A DNA stretch of 64,000 bases from Glossina fuscipes (lineage: Eukaryota > Arthropoda > Insecta > Diptera > Glossinidae): NCBI RefSeq assembly GCF_014805625.2, contig NW_023998540.1:1013247-1077246 (forward strand), in the 5' to 3' direction. The position numbers and the translations under genes were made by a program. This document shows, in pieces, positions 39,721-51,520 of this stretch. Position 1 is the stretch's first letter, and the number at the start of each line of letters is the position of its first letter. Below the pieces are notes generated by a model. That model had not been told where the DNA came from. It searched no databases and saw nothing but the letters and a program-made list of their open reading frames with translations.

Positions 39721-42700
39721 TTTCTTATTTTTTTTTTTTTTTTTTTTGAACGATGACTGAGCAACATGTGCGTCATAAATAAAAATTTTTTTTTTTTATT
39801 ACAATTTCATAAGTGGTTCTAATGCACAAACCATTAATTAAAATGTCTTGAATAGGTTTGAACTGAAGAGAAGAAATTATAAAAAATTAAACCTTGGAGA
39901 CCTTGGGGTTTATCGTAGCATAATTAAAATATAATAAGTACTTTCTTGCAGCACAATTTATAAACTCATTGCATTTCATGCAATAAATATACCTTTACTC
40001 GCTTAATATTCGATTTTCTGCCACGCACTATAAATTTGTCTGCATCAATCTATCAAATGATAATATGCTAATAACATGAGATATATCCATGTGTATGTAT
40101 ATATATGCATGTATTTGTTTGTGTACATTTGCCTAATTAGAGTATTAATGAAAGAAAAATTTAAAAAAAACCAAAAAAATTATACGTTACCATCGCAAGG
40201 CAAAAAAAAACATGCAATCCCGAGTAACAACAAAAAATTGCGTTACATTACATATATAATAAAAAGAAAAAAAAGGCGTGTTAATAATTAAATTGTCAGA
40301 GCTATTTGCTGCCTTGACTCGCTCATATAAGCATCTTATTATATTGAAGAAACATAGACGAAAAAAGCCAAGAGAAAAAAAAATAAACTCCATTCAATCC
40401 CACACACATAATATTAAATTACTATGGTGTACGGCTTAAGGCAAATCCAATAGTATAGTATATAGCGAGCCTCAGTAAAACAGCTGAAACTTTCACTTTC
40501 AATTTACCCATTTCTCTGCAGATAAATAGAAACAAAAAAAAAAAAAAAAACAGATTGACTTAAAGATACAAGAGAGAGAGCTTAACGAATAGCTTGGCCT
40601 CATTGAAAGCAAAGCAAAGCAATGAGTTTTCGATGATCTCGTATTCCGTATGCGTTTGTTATAATTCGCTTCAGTTACATATTATGAAATCTCGTCCAAT
40701 AAAAAAAACTCAAGGAAACTAAATAAATGAGAAAGTTATCTTCGATTTGAGACGAATTTCGGTTCCTCAACCTCTCCAATAAATATATAAAAGTTGTTAC
40801 CATTTGGATGCACACAATTTCGGGCACGTCCCGTAAATACCACTTCTTATAACTACTTTTTTAAATTTGTTTGTTTTGTTTCTATACGGATCACGCCTAC
40901 TTCTAAGTTTGATCTTTACGCATTCACTAGCAATATTTTATTATATGCCGGGTTTCGGCTGCCTACTACGCTTTTTACAGGGGCGGGGTGTATTGAAAAG
41001 GACGGACATATGGACGAACAAAACTAGATCACCTTAGAATCTTCAGAAAACCCCAAAAAAAAGATGCCCGAGGGATTTGACTCAATCTACGCACTATGAT
41101 CAACAATTACGCGTATTTGTGATTAATTTAAGTGCTATGATAAAATAAGTCTTCTATGAAAGTAAGATATTTTCAAAGCAAAACAAGACAGAGGTCATAA
41201 ATGATTTAAATCAAATGACTTACTACTCACTACTACCTAAATCATAGCTTGGTTTTGCAATATTTGCTCGAATCGCTCAGCTACGAGATGCGAATGCTAC
41301 CGTTGCACAAACATATTAATTACGCGCTTACAATGAGACGAGAAGCAAAAGACTTAAGAAAAAAGCCAGTTTGATACAATCTATGCGCATTTCTTTTTTG
41401 TATGTATTTCTCTCATTTCTTCATGATTTACTCGAAATCATCTTTAATCATGAATTCAACCAACAGCTGGTCGTTGGTTTGGCCGGCTTGTCTATTTAGG
41501 ACATTTTGCAATCGAAAATAAGAGCTTCAATGTCACGGCTGTTATGTTACGTTGCCAACCGGTATTTTTAGTAGTTTTCAGTTTACTTTTGTTTTTTTTC
41601 TTTTTGCGTTTTTTCTCTTTTTATAACTGCCTTTGTAACTTTATGTACTGTTACATCATATGTCTTTAAATGAATAGTCAACTTTTTTTTTTATAAATTT
41701 CTTGTTTTTTGGTAATAATGATCATCATCTTAACCGGTATATATACATTCGTATATGGACTTTCATTTAACAAACATGTTCCAAAATTAGTGAACAAGGA
41801 AGTGACCATAAATTAGCACAACATAATCGTTCAGTTATAAACAGTTGCAATAATAGTGAAAAAAAAAGGTCTTTGAAATGCATGTTATGTGTTATGCGAA
41901 CACGCACACGCTCATCTCAAACACGCAGATGTTTGATCTAAAATGAAAATACTTTTGCTAAACGATATTTCAAAGGTTCATATTTTATCATTTAACTTTT
42001 ATCTTTAACATGAACTTATATTTAAGTTGAAGTTTATTATTCATTTTTTTGCACTTCCCCCGCCAGTTGTGCTACATAAAGAACGAAGAAGATATAAGGA
42101 GAATTGAACTTTCTTTGTTAATGTTTATCGAAGTTGAAAATTAGCGTCTAAGTCAGTCAGCCAGTGCAAGATGTATGTCTGTCCATCCTTTTAGCATTAC
42201 GCTTTTTAATTTCGTGTTTTAATGCTTATTGCTACAATCTTTTATTTTTATGCTAACCACTCTAATAGCGATGTTGTGAACACTATCGCAGAGGCATCAC
42301 AAGTCACAAGAATTTAACAAGACTAATATCGGAGCTTTTTCTTATACTTTCTGAGGAATATCGATATTAATACAAAATCGGCGCAACTGTGACAAAAATA
42401 CATACACACTAATTTATATGACCGATCACAATGCCAGAATAAGCCCTTAAGTAGTACATCCCAGATTTGTCATTGCGCTTCGAAATGCGTGCTGAAGATC
42501 GTCCAAAGTATATATATCTCCGGTAAACCTTGAAAAGCTTCTGTGTCGATTAAGACATCTCTCCCTATTTATTTATATATATATATATTATCCTGCAGGG
42601 TCCCTTTGCTCTCAAAAAATACAATAAGCTAAAATTGGGCACCTATGAGGACCACCCACAAGTTGCCAATAAACACTTATAATATAGCTTGAAAATGTTA

Positions 42701-45516
42701 TCGCCAACAACTGCAGTCCACTGCTCTTTAAGTAAGTAACTGCCATCTAAAAAATAGTTTAAAAACCAGCACTATTGAAAATAGGTTGAATTGACCCAGT
42801 TTTAGCAACACTTCCCACATAAAAATCTTATTAGGAAAACATTTTAAAAAAAGGTCTTAACAAAAGTCGCAGAGAAGTATCATTTTGCCAAAGCAATTGC
42901 CAAAGTGAAAAAAGGAAAAATTTCTGAGGACTCCCGCATAAAATTATGAGCCGAACGACAGGAAAGTTTCGATAGACAGCCTTAGAATCACATGTCCGTT
43001 TATTCTTTATAACCTCTGACCGTCTGAACTTTCGATTGCATTACAATAACATATTATTCCCTTAAAAAATGTAATCGTCGCCTAACGTTCGCCTCATTAC
43101 ACAAAAGTATCTGACTTTGACTAGATGGTTAAAAATATTACTTTCTGTTGCACAAAAGTGAGCTGTGACCATGTTTTGAACCCTTTCGCAACGAAATACT
43201 CGCAAAAAAAATGTATCTTCTTCGTAGGACAGGAGAATTTCATTTTTATTATTTTGTGATGGGAACTGAGTCGCCCAACTGTGATAAATTCAAGCTACAA
43301 GTTAAAGATGAAAAAAAGCAAGGTCTGCCAAAACAAACACTCCTCAAGTGATAGTAAACATTATAAGGTCAGATATCGCGCATAATACCTTGAAAACTAC
43401 CTTGAAGGAACCTATATATCAATGTTAATTTATCGGCCGATTACAGTTGTTTAATTATTGTTTCGAATTGTTATTGACACAAAAACTATGCACTTATCTG
43501 ATAATTGTTATGCAGCTAAACCTTCAACTTAAACTTCGGTTCGCTTTCTGTATCTATTTCTGTTTTTGTGTATCTTCTGCTTTCTCACTTTTTTATCAAA
43601 TGTAATTAAAAGAACTAAGAAAGTTATATACACTTCGTGTGAAACGAATTTTGAATGCGTAACGTATGCAGAATATTTTTAAAATTTCATTTTTTTTTTT
43701 TGTTATTTTCCGTTTATATATATATATTATGATAACTATTCAAATACTCAAAGCTCAACTGGGAATATAGTTAATAATAAAACTCATATCATATAAAATG
43801 ATTTTCGGCAAAATTTTAATTTCGACGCATATTTTCGCCAGTTCGTCGATCAATCTTTTGAAGTTATTGACAAAAACATTTATTTATTCATTTCATATCC
43901 TATGTTAAGTGCTGATTCGACATATTTCGGTAGAGACAGTAGCTTTGAAGGTGGTCCTAATTCCTAACTTGATTTCATTGGAAATTTGAAAAGAGTGAAC
44001 ACTTGCCTTGTGGCTTAAGCTCATGGTGCCCGCTGACACAATGGGTTATTTTAGTATGGACCGACGTTCCCCCCGTTGGAGAATGCGAAATCTACCTGCA
44101 CTTTATTATCTAAAGCTCTCCAGCTTTTGAGCTACCACAGCCAGTCAGATACTTGCGGAAAGACTGTATTCAGCTGTAAGGACTCCGTGCCGTTTCTACC
44201 GAAGTATCAGCGTCGCTATTACGTTTAGGTTTCCCTCATAAATACAAGATATTCGCCTAGGTAGTTGTAACAATTGTGTGAATGAGTGTTCCGGGTCCCG
44301 TGGCGCTTTAAGCGTAAGTAAAACCTTTGGCTTTGCTTTACGCGACCGTAGTCACTCCTGCCTTTGGATTTTCCCCGACGATCCTGGATTAGCCAATCCA
44401 GATAAACCTTTTCCCAGATACATCGGCCATCGAGGTTCTAATTATCTATATCAACCTTTTAATTAGGCGTCGAGCTTCTTCATTATACATGTATAGAGGC
44501 AAATAAAGAAGAGATAATGAGAGGGGAGACGATGCTATCATTCCTGAAGAGCGTTACGAATCAGATGAAAAATTTAATATTCTCGCTTATTTTCCTAAAA
44601 GTAATATTGACTTTTAATGCAATGTTTATAAACAAAATAAAATTAGATATAAAAAACTTTAGTCATTTTTGGTCGAATTTTGGATATCACTTGGATTTCA
44701 AGATTGATAAATGAGTCTTTCTTCGCACAACTCTAATTTAGACAATTTGTTTCGAATTTCATTTTTAGTAAAGCTTGCTGTCTATTTGTTACTTTTTAAA
44801 CTATGGATCGAAAAACGAAGTATGATATAAATCACCAAACTTTGATTTTCAATTCAATTTCGGTTCTTAATAATTCTGATATCATGCGAAGAGAAAAATG
44901 AGAAAATAAAAAATCTCTCGACCGCGAAATTCATCTCGAGCAACTAAACATTTAAATTACGATTCCGGCTACATATGTAGTTTTAAGTGTTACTTATGAA
45001 ATAAAGAAGTGACTATGCTTTTCTTACTATTTGGCGACTATTAAAATCCAAAGCGTGACAATTGTGAATAACTTAGACGCCTAAAGAACTTAAACTTTTC
45101 AATATATATATGGCTTGAAAGAAAAGTTTTTGTATTTGATACTAGAGCAGCTTATATTACACGGTAGCTTTAGATTCGTTTCGTTTTTTATTTTTTTTTT
45201 TATTTTCATAAATCGTTGCCATTATTAAGGTCTATTTCACACTTACGTCGTAATTATATATTATTTTATTTATTTTTTTTATATCTAATAAAATACGAAA
45301 TTATTTAAAGAAAATCTTCGCAAGAAAACACAAAACCAAAAGTAATTAATTTTTGTTGTTTTTTTTTTTTTTTTTTTCTCTAAAACTTTCAAATCAATAG
45401 CATTACAGGGTAGCTGAGTACACCTTTAAATTTGGCCATCTGTGTGCGTTCACTTATCTTAAAACAAGTTTATCATCGTAGCCGAAAAAACCCCGACATT
45501 AGAGCTGCAGTTAATT

Positions 45517-46917
45517 ATGACAAAGGGAAGAGTAAATATCGCATTTTTGCTTATTTTCCATTGCATCTTAATACCACTGACAACATGCAACGAAGCACAA
45601 CAATACGCAACAACATCAACAACAATGACAAATTTAAGCTCATTCACCGCAAATATTGACAATGAAAGCATAAAGGCATTGAGACCGACTGTGTTAGGCA
45701 CTGAGCTACGATTCGGCCGTAATCTCAACCCGGACAAGGTACGAGTGGTAACAGTAAAATCCGATGATGGCTCGGACGTTGAAATCTTGGTGGGCCGAGA
45801 TAGTAGAAAAGGGCGAGCACAACCAAGCGAAGCAAGCTTTTTCGTACGTAAAACGGACGTAGCAAGGCATCCAGAGAAAAGGACCGCGGATATGAAACCG
45901 AATGCAAGTACTTTACAATTTCAACATTCACCCGTTTTACTAAAGCAATTGGAATTAGCGCGACAAGCCAAAGAATACAATCAACGTAAAGCTGACGCGG
46001 ATGAGAGATTAAAAAAGTTGCAACAATTAAAATTAATTAAAGCTGAAAGTTTTCAAGAGCAACAAAAGCAACTTTCAGAACCGAAGAAATCAAGAGCAGC
46101 TCGTAGAATTCATTTTGAAAGTGCGGCCAATCAATTTCCGCCGCAACGTTTCTCCGAAGAGCTATATTTCACGTCACCAACAGAAACTCGGCCGATTCAA
46201 CGACGACAGCCTACTTATATTCCTTTAGATAGGAATAACAATGACTGGCGATTTCCCGGAAGTGAACTGAGTAATGGAAGAGAATTACGTAGCTGGCGCT
46301 GGAAACCTATCGAAAATGTGAATTTTCAATCGCAATATCGACAACAACAAGACGCGCAACAATTCTATCCATCAATAAAGAGCTTTAAGCAAGGTTTTCC
46401 CACTGATCCGCAAAAGAAGCTGCGAATAAGTGACCAACATAACGCTCGGCATACACGTTACATTGATTCGGCAACTAGTAACAGTTTCATCGAAGATTTA
46501 ACAAATAATAAATATCTGCGACAAAATCTTATCACCAAAGATAATTTCATACCAACACATTATAAATCACTTCGTCTACCCGAACCGATTGTAATTACGT
46601 CATCGACTGTAGTAAAAAGTGATGCAACGGATAACATTGGAAAACCTATAAGCCCTCTTAATGAATATTCAAATTCAAATTCTTTTACGCCTATGACGTC
46701 AGCAAAAACTTCGAATGTTATGCCGAAGACGTCCCCTAGCGAATCCAAAGTTGCGGATGGCTCTGCAGTGCCCGTTATTGAGGGTATACGGGTACCTGAT
46801 ACACCCGAAGATGAATTGAAGACTTGGCGTAACGCACGCGTGCTTAATAATCAATTGGTACCATATCCAGCGGGCTATACGCCAGCAAAAGTCGAAATGC
46901 AAACATTCGACAGATAA
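45517..46917 (+). CDS. Secreted, coiled-coil-containing protein, single exon, unrecognised
   Basis: An uninterrupted 466-residue reading frame, by far the longest in the window, starts at an ATG with A at position -3. The N-terminus looks like a signal peptide: a basic start (MTKGR), a hydrophobic core [13 protein letters not shown] at residues 9-21, then a polar TTCNEAQQ stretch with a plausible cleavage site near residues 24-25. No other membrane segment is visible. Residues about 142-197 are charged and heptad-like (Leu, Lys, Gln, Glu), suggesting a coiled coil. The middle is rich in Arg, Gln and Asn. The last 45 residues are less repetitive and contain [20 protein letters not shown], which may be the conserved part. 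There are no introns within the frame. A pyrimidine-rich tract at 45354-45379 followed by AG could be the end of a 5'UTR intron. I do not recognise the family; secretion is inferred from the N-terminus only. It converges on the lsn gene about 3 kb downstream. Confidence 0.85.
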   Translation: MTKGRVNIAFLLIFHCILIPLTTCNEAQQYATTSTTMTNLSSFTANIDNESIKALRPTVLGTELRFGRNLNPDKVRVVTVKSDDGSDVEILVGRDSRKGRAQPSEASFFVRKTDVARHPEKRTADMKPNASTLQFQHSPVLLKQLELARQAKEYNQRKADADERLKKLQQLKLIKAESFQEQQKQLSEPKKSRAARRIHFESAANQFPPQRFSEELYFTSPTETRPIQRRQPTYIPLDRNNNDWRFPGSELSNGRELRSWRWKPIENVNFQSQYRQQQDAQQFYPSIKSFKQGFPTDPQKKLRISDQHNARHTRYIDSATSNSFIEDLTNNKYLRQNLITKDNFIPTHYKSLRLPEPIVITSSTVVKSDATDNIGKPISPLNEYSNSNSFTPMTSAKTSNVMPKTSPSESKVADGSAVPVIEGIRVPDTPEDELKTWRNARVLNNQLVPYPAGYTPAKVEMQTFDR

Positions 46918-47471
46918 TTTAAGAAAAAAAAAAACAAAAAACAATGCTTTTTCTCTTTTATACTAACTTAAAGGATCACATTCGTGTCTAAATACTTACT
47001 ACATAAAATTTTAAGTTTTTATTGTTATTGCTTAAGTTTACACAAAAAAAAAAAAAACAAAACGCACAAATTATTTAACGCTTAAGAAAAATGCGCGTAT
47101 ATATATACAATATATATACATAAAGAGAGTTAAAGAAAAACGCTTTGCTGTATTCGGTGCTCCTTTGTGATTCCCTCTCCATTGCCATGCAAGTTACGCT
47201 CCGAGGTGGCACTATCGTGTTATTTATGAGTTCATTATCAAGAAAGGTTACACCCACACTTTCCAAACACAACTTCAAGAACTTAATTCATTTTTCACAA
47301 TTTGAAGACAAAAAAAACTAATGAAATCAGGTAAGTGATTTACATTTGGAACAAAATTTCATTTAACATAAGGCTTCATCATGATTGATTCATGGTGAGG
47401 CATTCAAACCTTTTGCTATATCTCTTCATGACTGGAGTGGATTTTGCTCCAAAATTGCCTTTAAAAATTTG

Positions 47472-47657
47472 TCATCGAACGCGGAAAGTCGTCCCTCCAG
47501 AGCGCAATTTTACAAACCAATCTCTAACTGCCCGATCGGATATTAGTGCTTCGCCATATGGGCTGTTGGTTGGTTTTAATCCCCAAAGTATTACATGTCG
47601 AATATGCATTTTTTGATTCTCCATTTCATTGATTAAAACAGGAGTTGAATGTAACAT
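47472..47657 (-). pseudogene. Fragment of a mariner-family transposase, N-terminal helix-turn-helix region
   Basis: The minus-strand translation contains MENQKMHIRHVILW and then YGEALISDRAVRDWFVKLRSG. This is the arrangement seen at the N-terminus of mariner transposases: an xHIRHxxLY helix, then YGExxxSxRTxxxWFxKFRSGxF. About 15 residues between the two blocks look deleted, and no recognisable transposase follows RSG. The catalytic DD(34)D domain is absent, so this is a dead relic. Terminal inverted repeats were not located. Confidence 0.65.
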
Positions 47658-49906
47658 GCACCGCGTAAAACAGTTGACAAAAGAGCAACTGAATCCTCAT
47701 ATATTTGTAGTGTTTGGGTGACTTATAGTGAGTACACACCTGCTTCGGAAGTTATTTATGACTCCACCTAATAGTACAAGAATGTATTAATTTTGCGCGA
47801 ATGTATGCAAAACGCAGAAAGCCTTAAGATAGATCCATCTTTTATTGTACCGATCGATTCAGAATCACTTTTTATATTTACCTAGGATTGTCTGTCCGTG
47901 AAACCATCTTGTTCAACCTATAGATCGCAAATCTTTAAGATTTTTTTTGATGAAATTTGTTAAACCGACATATTTTGTCACTGGAACGCATACTATTGAA
48001 AATGGTTCGAATCGAAAACAATTCTCATAAAATGCCTTTATTTTGTAAATAAGAGAAATGAATAATTGCATTAAGCAAAGTGGTGTCGGCTATTCAATGC
48101 TGCGCCCTGCCCTACTATTTTGTTTTCGATATGTTTGGGTAATATTTAAGGGAAGTCTTACCTCAATTGGACTTACAAACTTTGCAGGGATTTTTGATTT
48201 CACTTATCCAATCAGCGAAATGATGTATGAAAGCAACTAAAAGTACGCCCGCCGATGGCAAGTACAACACATGAAAACGATTGTGGAGATGAACATTTTT
48301 AAAATATTAACACAGGTCCGAGCAATCATGTTTTAAGGGCCATAATTTGTACAACAGTTGTTTCTTCCCATTTACTCGCTACAGGAACACCTTTGTTAAC
48401 GGACGATCTTTTTTTCTTATAAAAGATGATTTCTTTTTTCTCGGATAAACCGAATCTTCTCTCTCGACTTTTTTGTTAAGAAAGTAGTTTAATATTCTCC
48501 TGTTATTGCTTCATCTTTTTCAAGGTAACAAATTAAAAAAAGTTGCTTTGCCATCGCTAAAAATGAACATTCGATGATTCCTTTCGCTACTTTAACAGTT
48601 TCAGAGATCAAATCTCTTAACGCTTTGCAGTTGCGAATTCATTGTTTTAGTGGCATAGCCAAATCTCATCCTTAACTAAAAATGGGTACACGAGGTGACT
48701 TGTTTTTTTTTTTTTCTGAAAACTGTCGCTGAAATTCCTGATTCATTTCACTACTGGTAGTTTATATAGATTGGATATGAAACGTCAGCATGGAATGACC
48801 ATATCTAATTGGTAAGTTGAAATCCCATTCATTGATCCAATTCAAGTCAGCTAAATCGACTGCAACTAGACAAACCTCTTGAAAAATTGACGACAGTCAA
48901 ATTCGATGATTTACCAAAGGACCTCTGTATATTCCGAGCATTGGCGATGAGTAATTTGTTTGTAGTTCACTTAGGGTCATATGTACATACAATAATCGCG
49001 TATACGGGAACTGCAATCATATCAAATTCTCTAACTCGCTCATTTTATTATCTAAGATCACTTGCTTCTATTTTTAACTCAATATTCAAACAATGCACGA
49101 GTTTACAACAAAACATGTCAACTTGAACTAATCTATTTTAGTTGCAACAAACTCATTGTTAAAAGTCATGATACATTCAAGGTCGAAAGTTATTAACACA
49201 TGATGTACATCTGCATAGGGCACATCATCTTTTCAAGTGTTTTCTTACGGTTTGTAGACTGCAAAAAAAATTGCCTAAAAATATGGCACATAAGCTGCCG
49301 TTCCAATAAATTAAAATAAACAGAAAAGCGACGGCGTGATCGACAGACATAACCCCGAACTTGAAATTTGTGGTCAAGTTTTCTGGTAAACGATTGCGAT
49401 AAACCGATCCCTACAAGAATCTCTTATCCTATTATACGCTGTAAGAACGAACCCTCTTCAAAATCATTAGCATGATTTCTTTATTACCTCTTCAAAGCTT
49501 TTCCAGCACTTCAATACTTAAAATATGTTTTTAATTATGAAGCTATGTGGCCTTTGGATTTTATTGTAGTAAATTATTAAAAAATTCATAGCACGAACAT
49601 CGTCACTACTTTGAATTAAACAAATATCTGAAAGAATCGAACTTCGTCAACATCATTGACTCTGTATATTTTAGATATCGGGTCGCTCTGAATGAAATGA
49701 CGAATGACTTTAAGCAGGGAACGAATCGTTTCTAAAGTGAGATCGCTGCGGTGGGGGCTAAAAGTGAAATCCTGGAATTACAAAAAGGGTTTGAAAGTGC
49801 GAGGAAACTGAGGAGGCTTAAAACGCGGGGGTGTTTAAAGAAAAGCAAACAAGTAGTGTTCAATTATTCGTGCAAATCACTTCGCATTATTTCTTGAAAG
49901 CGTTAG

Positions 49907-49912
49907 TTTATT
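49907..49912 (-). other. Poly(A) signal AATAAA of lsn
   Basis: The plus strand reads TTTATT, which is AATAAA on the gene strand, 33 nt past the lsn stop codon. The position and sequence fit the canonical cleavage/polyadenylation hexamer and imply a very short 3'UTR. A cleavage site has not been located. Confidence 0.55.
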
Positions 49913-49944
49913 TTTGTATAAATAACATAATACAATCTATATAT

Positions 49945-50897
49945 CTATATTGTTTGCGAGGTACGACCTGGAAATAAACTGGGAAACCAATAGCTTCGTT
50001 CTACGCTTTGTTCATCGATCCAGCAAAGACCTTCGCCAATCACTTTATCCAAAGATTGTTGGGCTCGATATTCAGACCATCTGAAATATGCGAAAAATGT
50101 CGAATTTTTAGAATTCCCAGCAAACAATCTTGCAACACGCTACGTACCCCAATTGTTCCATTAACATGCTAAGCGTGACACAGCCTTGTTCAGTATTGGA
50201 AGCTATCGTTAGTATGGTACTTTCTTCCATACTCAGTTCACCCGGTATTGATTGAACTATATATTTGCCTTTGCCCATCTTATGCACTACAAAACTTCAA
50301 AATATTCCATTTTTTTGTTTCCTCAGAGGAAATCGTTTCTTGTGACACATTATTTATCACAAACTTACCCATTGCCAAATATGGTCAGCTTCTTGGCAGC
50401 CATTAAGATGTCTTCGTTTGTTATCTCTTGGTGTATAGAACTTTGACCACGAGCCGCTACCAATCTTTTTCTTAATTCACTTAATTCCATCAAGCCACCT
50501 TTTTGTAACATTGACAATTGTAAGCAGTGCATAAAAATTTCACTGGGTTTAATTTACCAGTTTTATGATTGGACGCTAAACACACTTCGACTACCTGTAC
50601 ACCGAGTTCGTAGTAGAAATCACCAATGCCTAAGACACTCCAAAAGCCTTTACCACTTGCTAACGGATCTACACCAATAGCGGCACACATCTCTTGAAAT
50701 TGTTTACGAAATTGCGAATTCTTCTTAATATCCTGCCTATGTTTGATGGCAAATTCTTCAAGTTTTTCCCGAAACACTTCCATTTGTTTAGTCATCTGCT
50801 CAAGTTGGGATTCCTGTATATTAGTGCCTTTGTCTTTATATTTTTCAGCCGCTAGTTGTTGCTGCTGAATTGCCCCCAAACCAGCGCGCCGCCTCAT
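49945..50897 (-). CDS. lsn: ESCRT-II subunit Vps22/SNF8 (Drosophila larsen orthologue), four exons
   Basis: Four exons on the minus strand: 50897-50558, 50498-50369, 50294-50148 and 50080-49945. They join through GT-AG introns of 59, 74 and 67 bp and preserve phase, giving 753 nt (250 residues plus TAG). The family is usually about 250-260 residues. The protein begins [11 protein letters not shown] and carries the conserved [27 protein letters not shown] and VVEVCLA blocks (exon 1), an AARGQS...[13 protein letters not shown] block (exon 2), [18 protein letters not shown] (exon 3) and [10 protein letters not shown]...GEGLCWID...YWFPSLFPG (exon 4). Residues about 30-65 look like the N-terminal helical hairpin, followed by two winged-helix domains. 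In other organisms Vps22 pairs with Vps36 and two Vps25 copies on endosomes to sort ubiquitinated cargo into multivesicular bodies; Drosophila mutants overgrow through failed receptor down-regulation. The ATG at 50897 is chosen because it matches the family N-terminus and has A at -3; the only upstream in-frame start-like codon nearby is a TTG. The gene appears intact. Confidence 0.95.
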
Positions 50898-51086
50898 TTT
50901 CAATAACAATCTACGAATTTATAGAAAACTTTTTGTTTGTTTTTTGGTTCGTTTGAATAAATAAGTTATCCCTGTTCCTGTATATATACGATAGGGCCAA
51001 TATATTCAGTAATGTGCTAAGTTTTTGATGAAATTTAATTTTTTCTTAAGGAACTTGCATTAAAAGCGAGAATTTTGTCTTTAAAG

Positions 51087-51118
51087 AACAGCTGCTGTTG
51101 CGGTTAACAGAACAGCTG
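51087..51118 (-). promoter_or_regulatory. Two AACAGCTG E-box elements upstream of lsn
   Basis: AACAGCTG occurs at 51087-51094 and again at 51111-51118, about 190-220 bp upstream of the lsn ATG. The AACAGCTG(TT) E-box is a recurrent core-promoter element of housekeeping genes in Drosophila (motif 5 of the Ohler set). Two copies 24 bp apart in a short gene-proximal interval suggest the lsn promoter. The transcription start has not been mapped, so this assignment is inferred. Confidence 0.4.
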
Positions 51119-51284
51119 GCAAAATAAGGGGCAAATTTGACGTTTATTTGTTTACTCTAACGTAAACAATAAAAAGATCATACAATGGTAAATAAAAACA
51201 AAATTATGTCAAATAATTGCTAAAATGAAACGAATGAAGTGAAATGATTTCATTCTCCCCCCCAAAAAAAAAAGAAATAATTTC

Positions 51285-51354
51285 ATATAATTCATATATT
51301 ATTAATAATTAATATTATTAATATCATTAATTAATATTATTAATAATTAATAAT

Positions 51355-51386
<32 letters not shown>

Positions 51387-51392
51387 TCCCCA
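51285..51392 (+). repeat. A/T-only block with (ATT)n
   Basis: More than 80 bases contain almost exclusively A and T, built from ATTAAT, AATATT and a terminal run of ATT triplets. Many overlapping short palindromes result. It lies about 100 bp upstream of the lsn promoter elements. Confidence 0.85.
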
Positions 51393-51454
51393 GAGAAATC
51401 AATTTTAAGACTAAACTCTTAAAACACTAGCATCTAAGACTATCGGCTTTCATT

Positions 51455-51520
51455 AAAAACTCTACCGCACTTGAGATTCGAACCCACGACCATTGAACTG
51501 CTAGTTGAGTATATTTGTAT
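51455..51520 (-). repeat. tRNA-like head fragment of the SINE-like family
   Basis: On the minus strand the segment reads TGGTCGTGGGTTCGAATCTC, followed by AAGTGCGGTAGAG. GGTTCGAATCT is a near-perfect pol III box B. No box A is visible at the expected distance, so it is a truncated copy and not a functional tRNA gene. Confidence 0.5.

Larger units (their letters stand above)
24301..45516. other. Gene-free stretch, repeat-rich
   Basis: Contains R1 copies (30.7, 34.0, 39.0, 39.4 kb and weaker traces at 42.7-43.1 kb), a possible LINE relic at 29.7 kb, a large CT microsatellite and an unexplained less AT-rich island at 43.95-44.47 kb. No exon could be supported. Short single exons of a long gene could be missed by eye. 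Confidence 0.55.
46918..49944. other. Intergenic interval between convergent genes
   Basis: A-rich sequence follows the secreted-protein stop. The interval holds the mariner fragment at 47.5 kb and an R1-like trace at 47.8-48.0 kb. No further coding sequence was recognised. Confidence 0.6.

Noticed and set aside
51455..51520. Possible tRNA gene on the minus strand (GGTTCGAATCT)
   Set aside because: No cloverleaf or box A could be built around the box B; it matches the SINE-like head.
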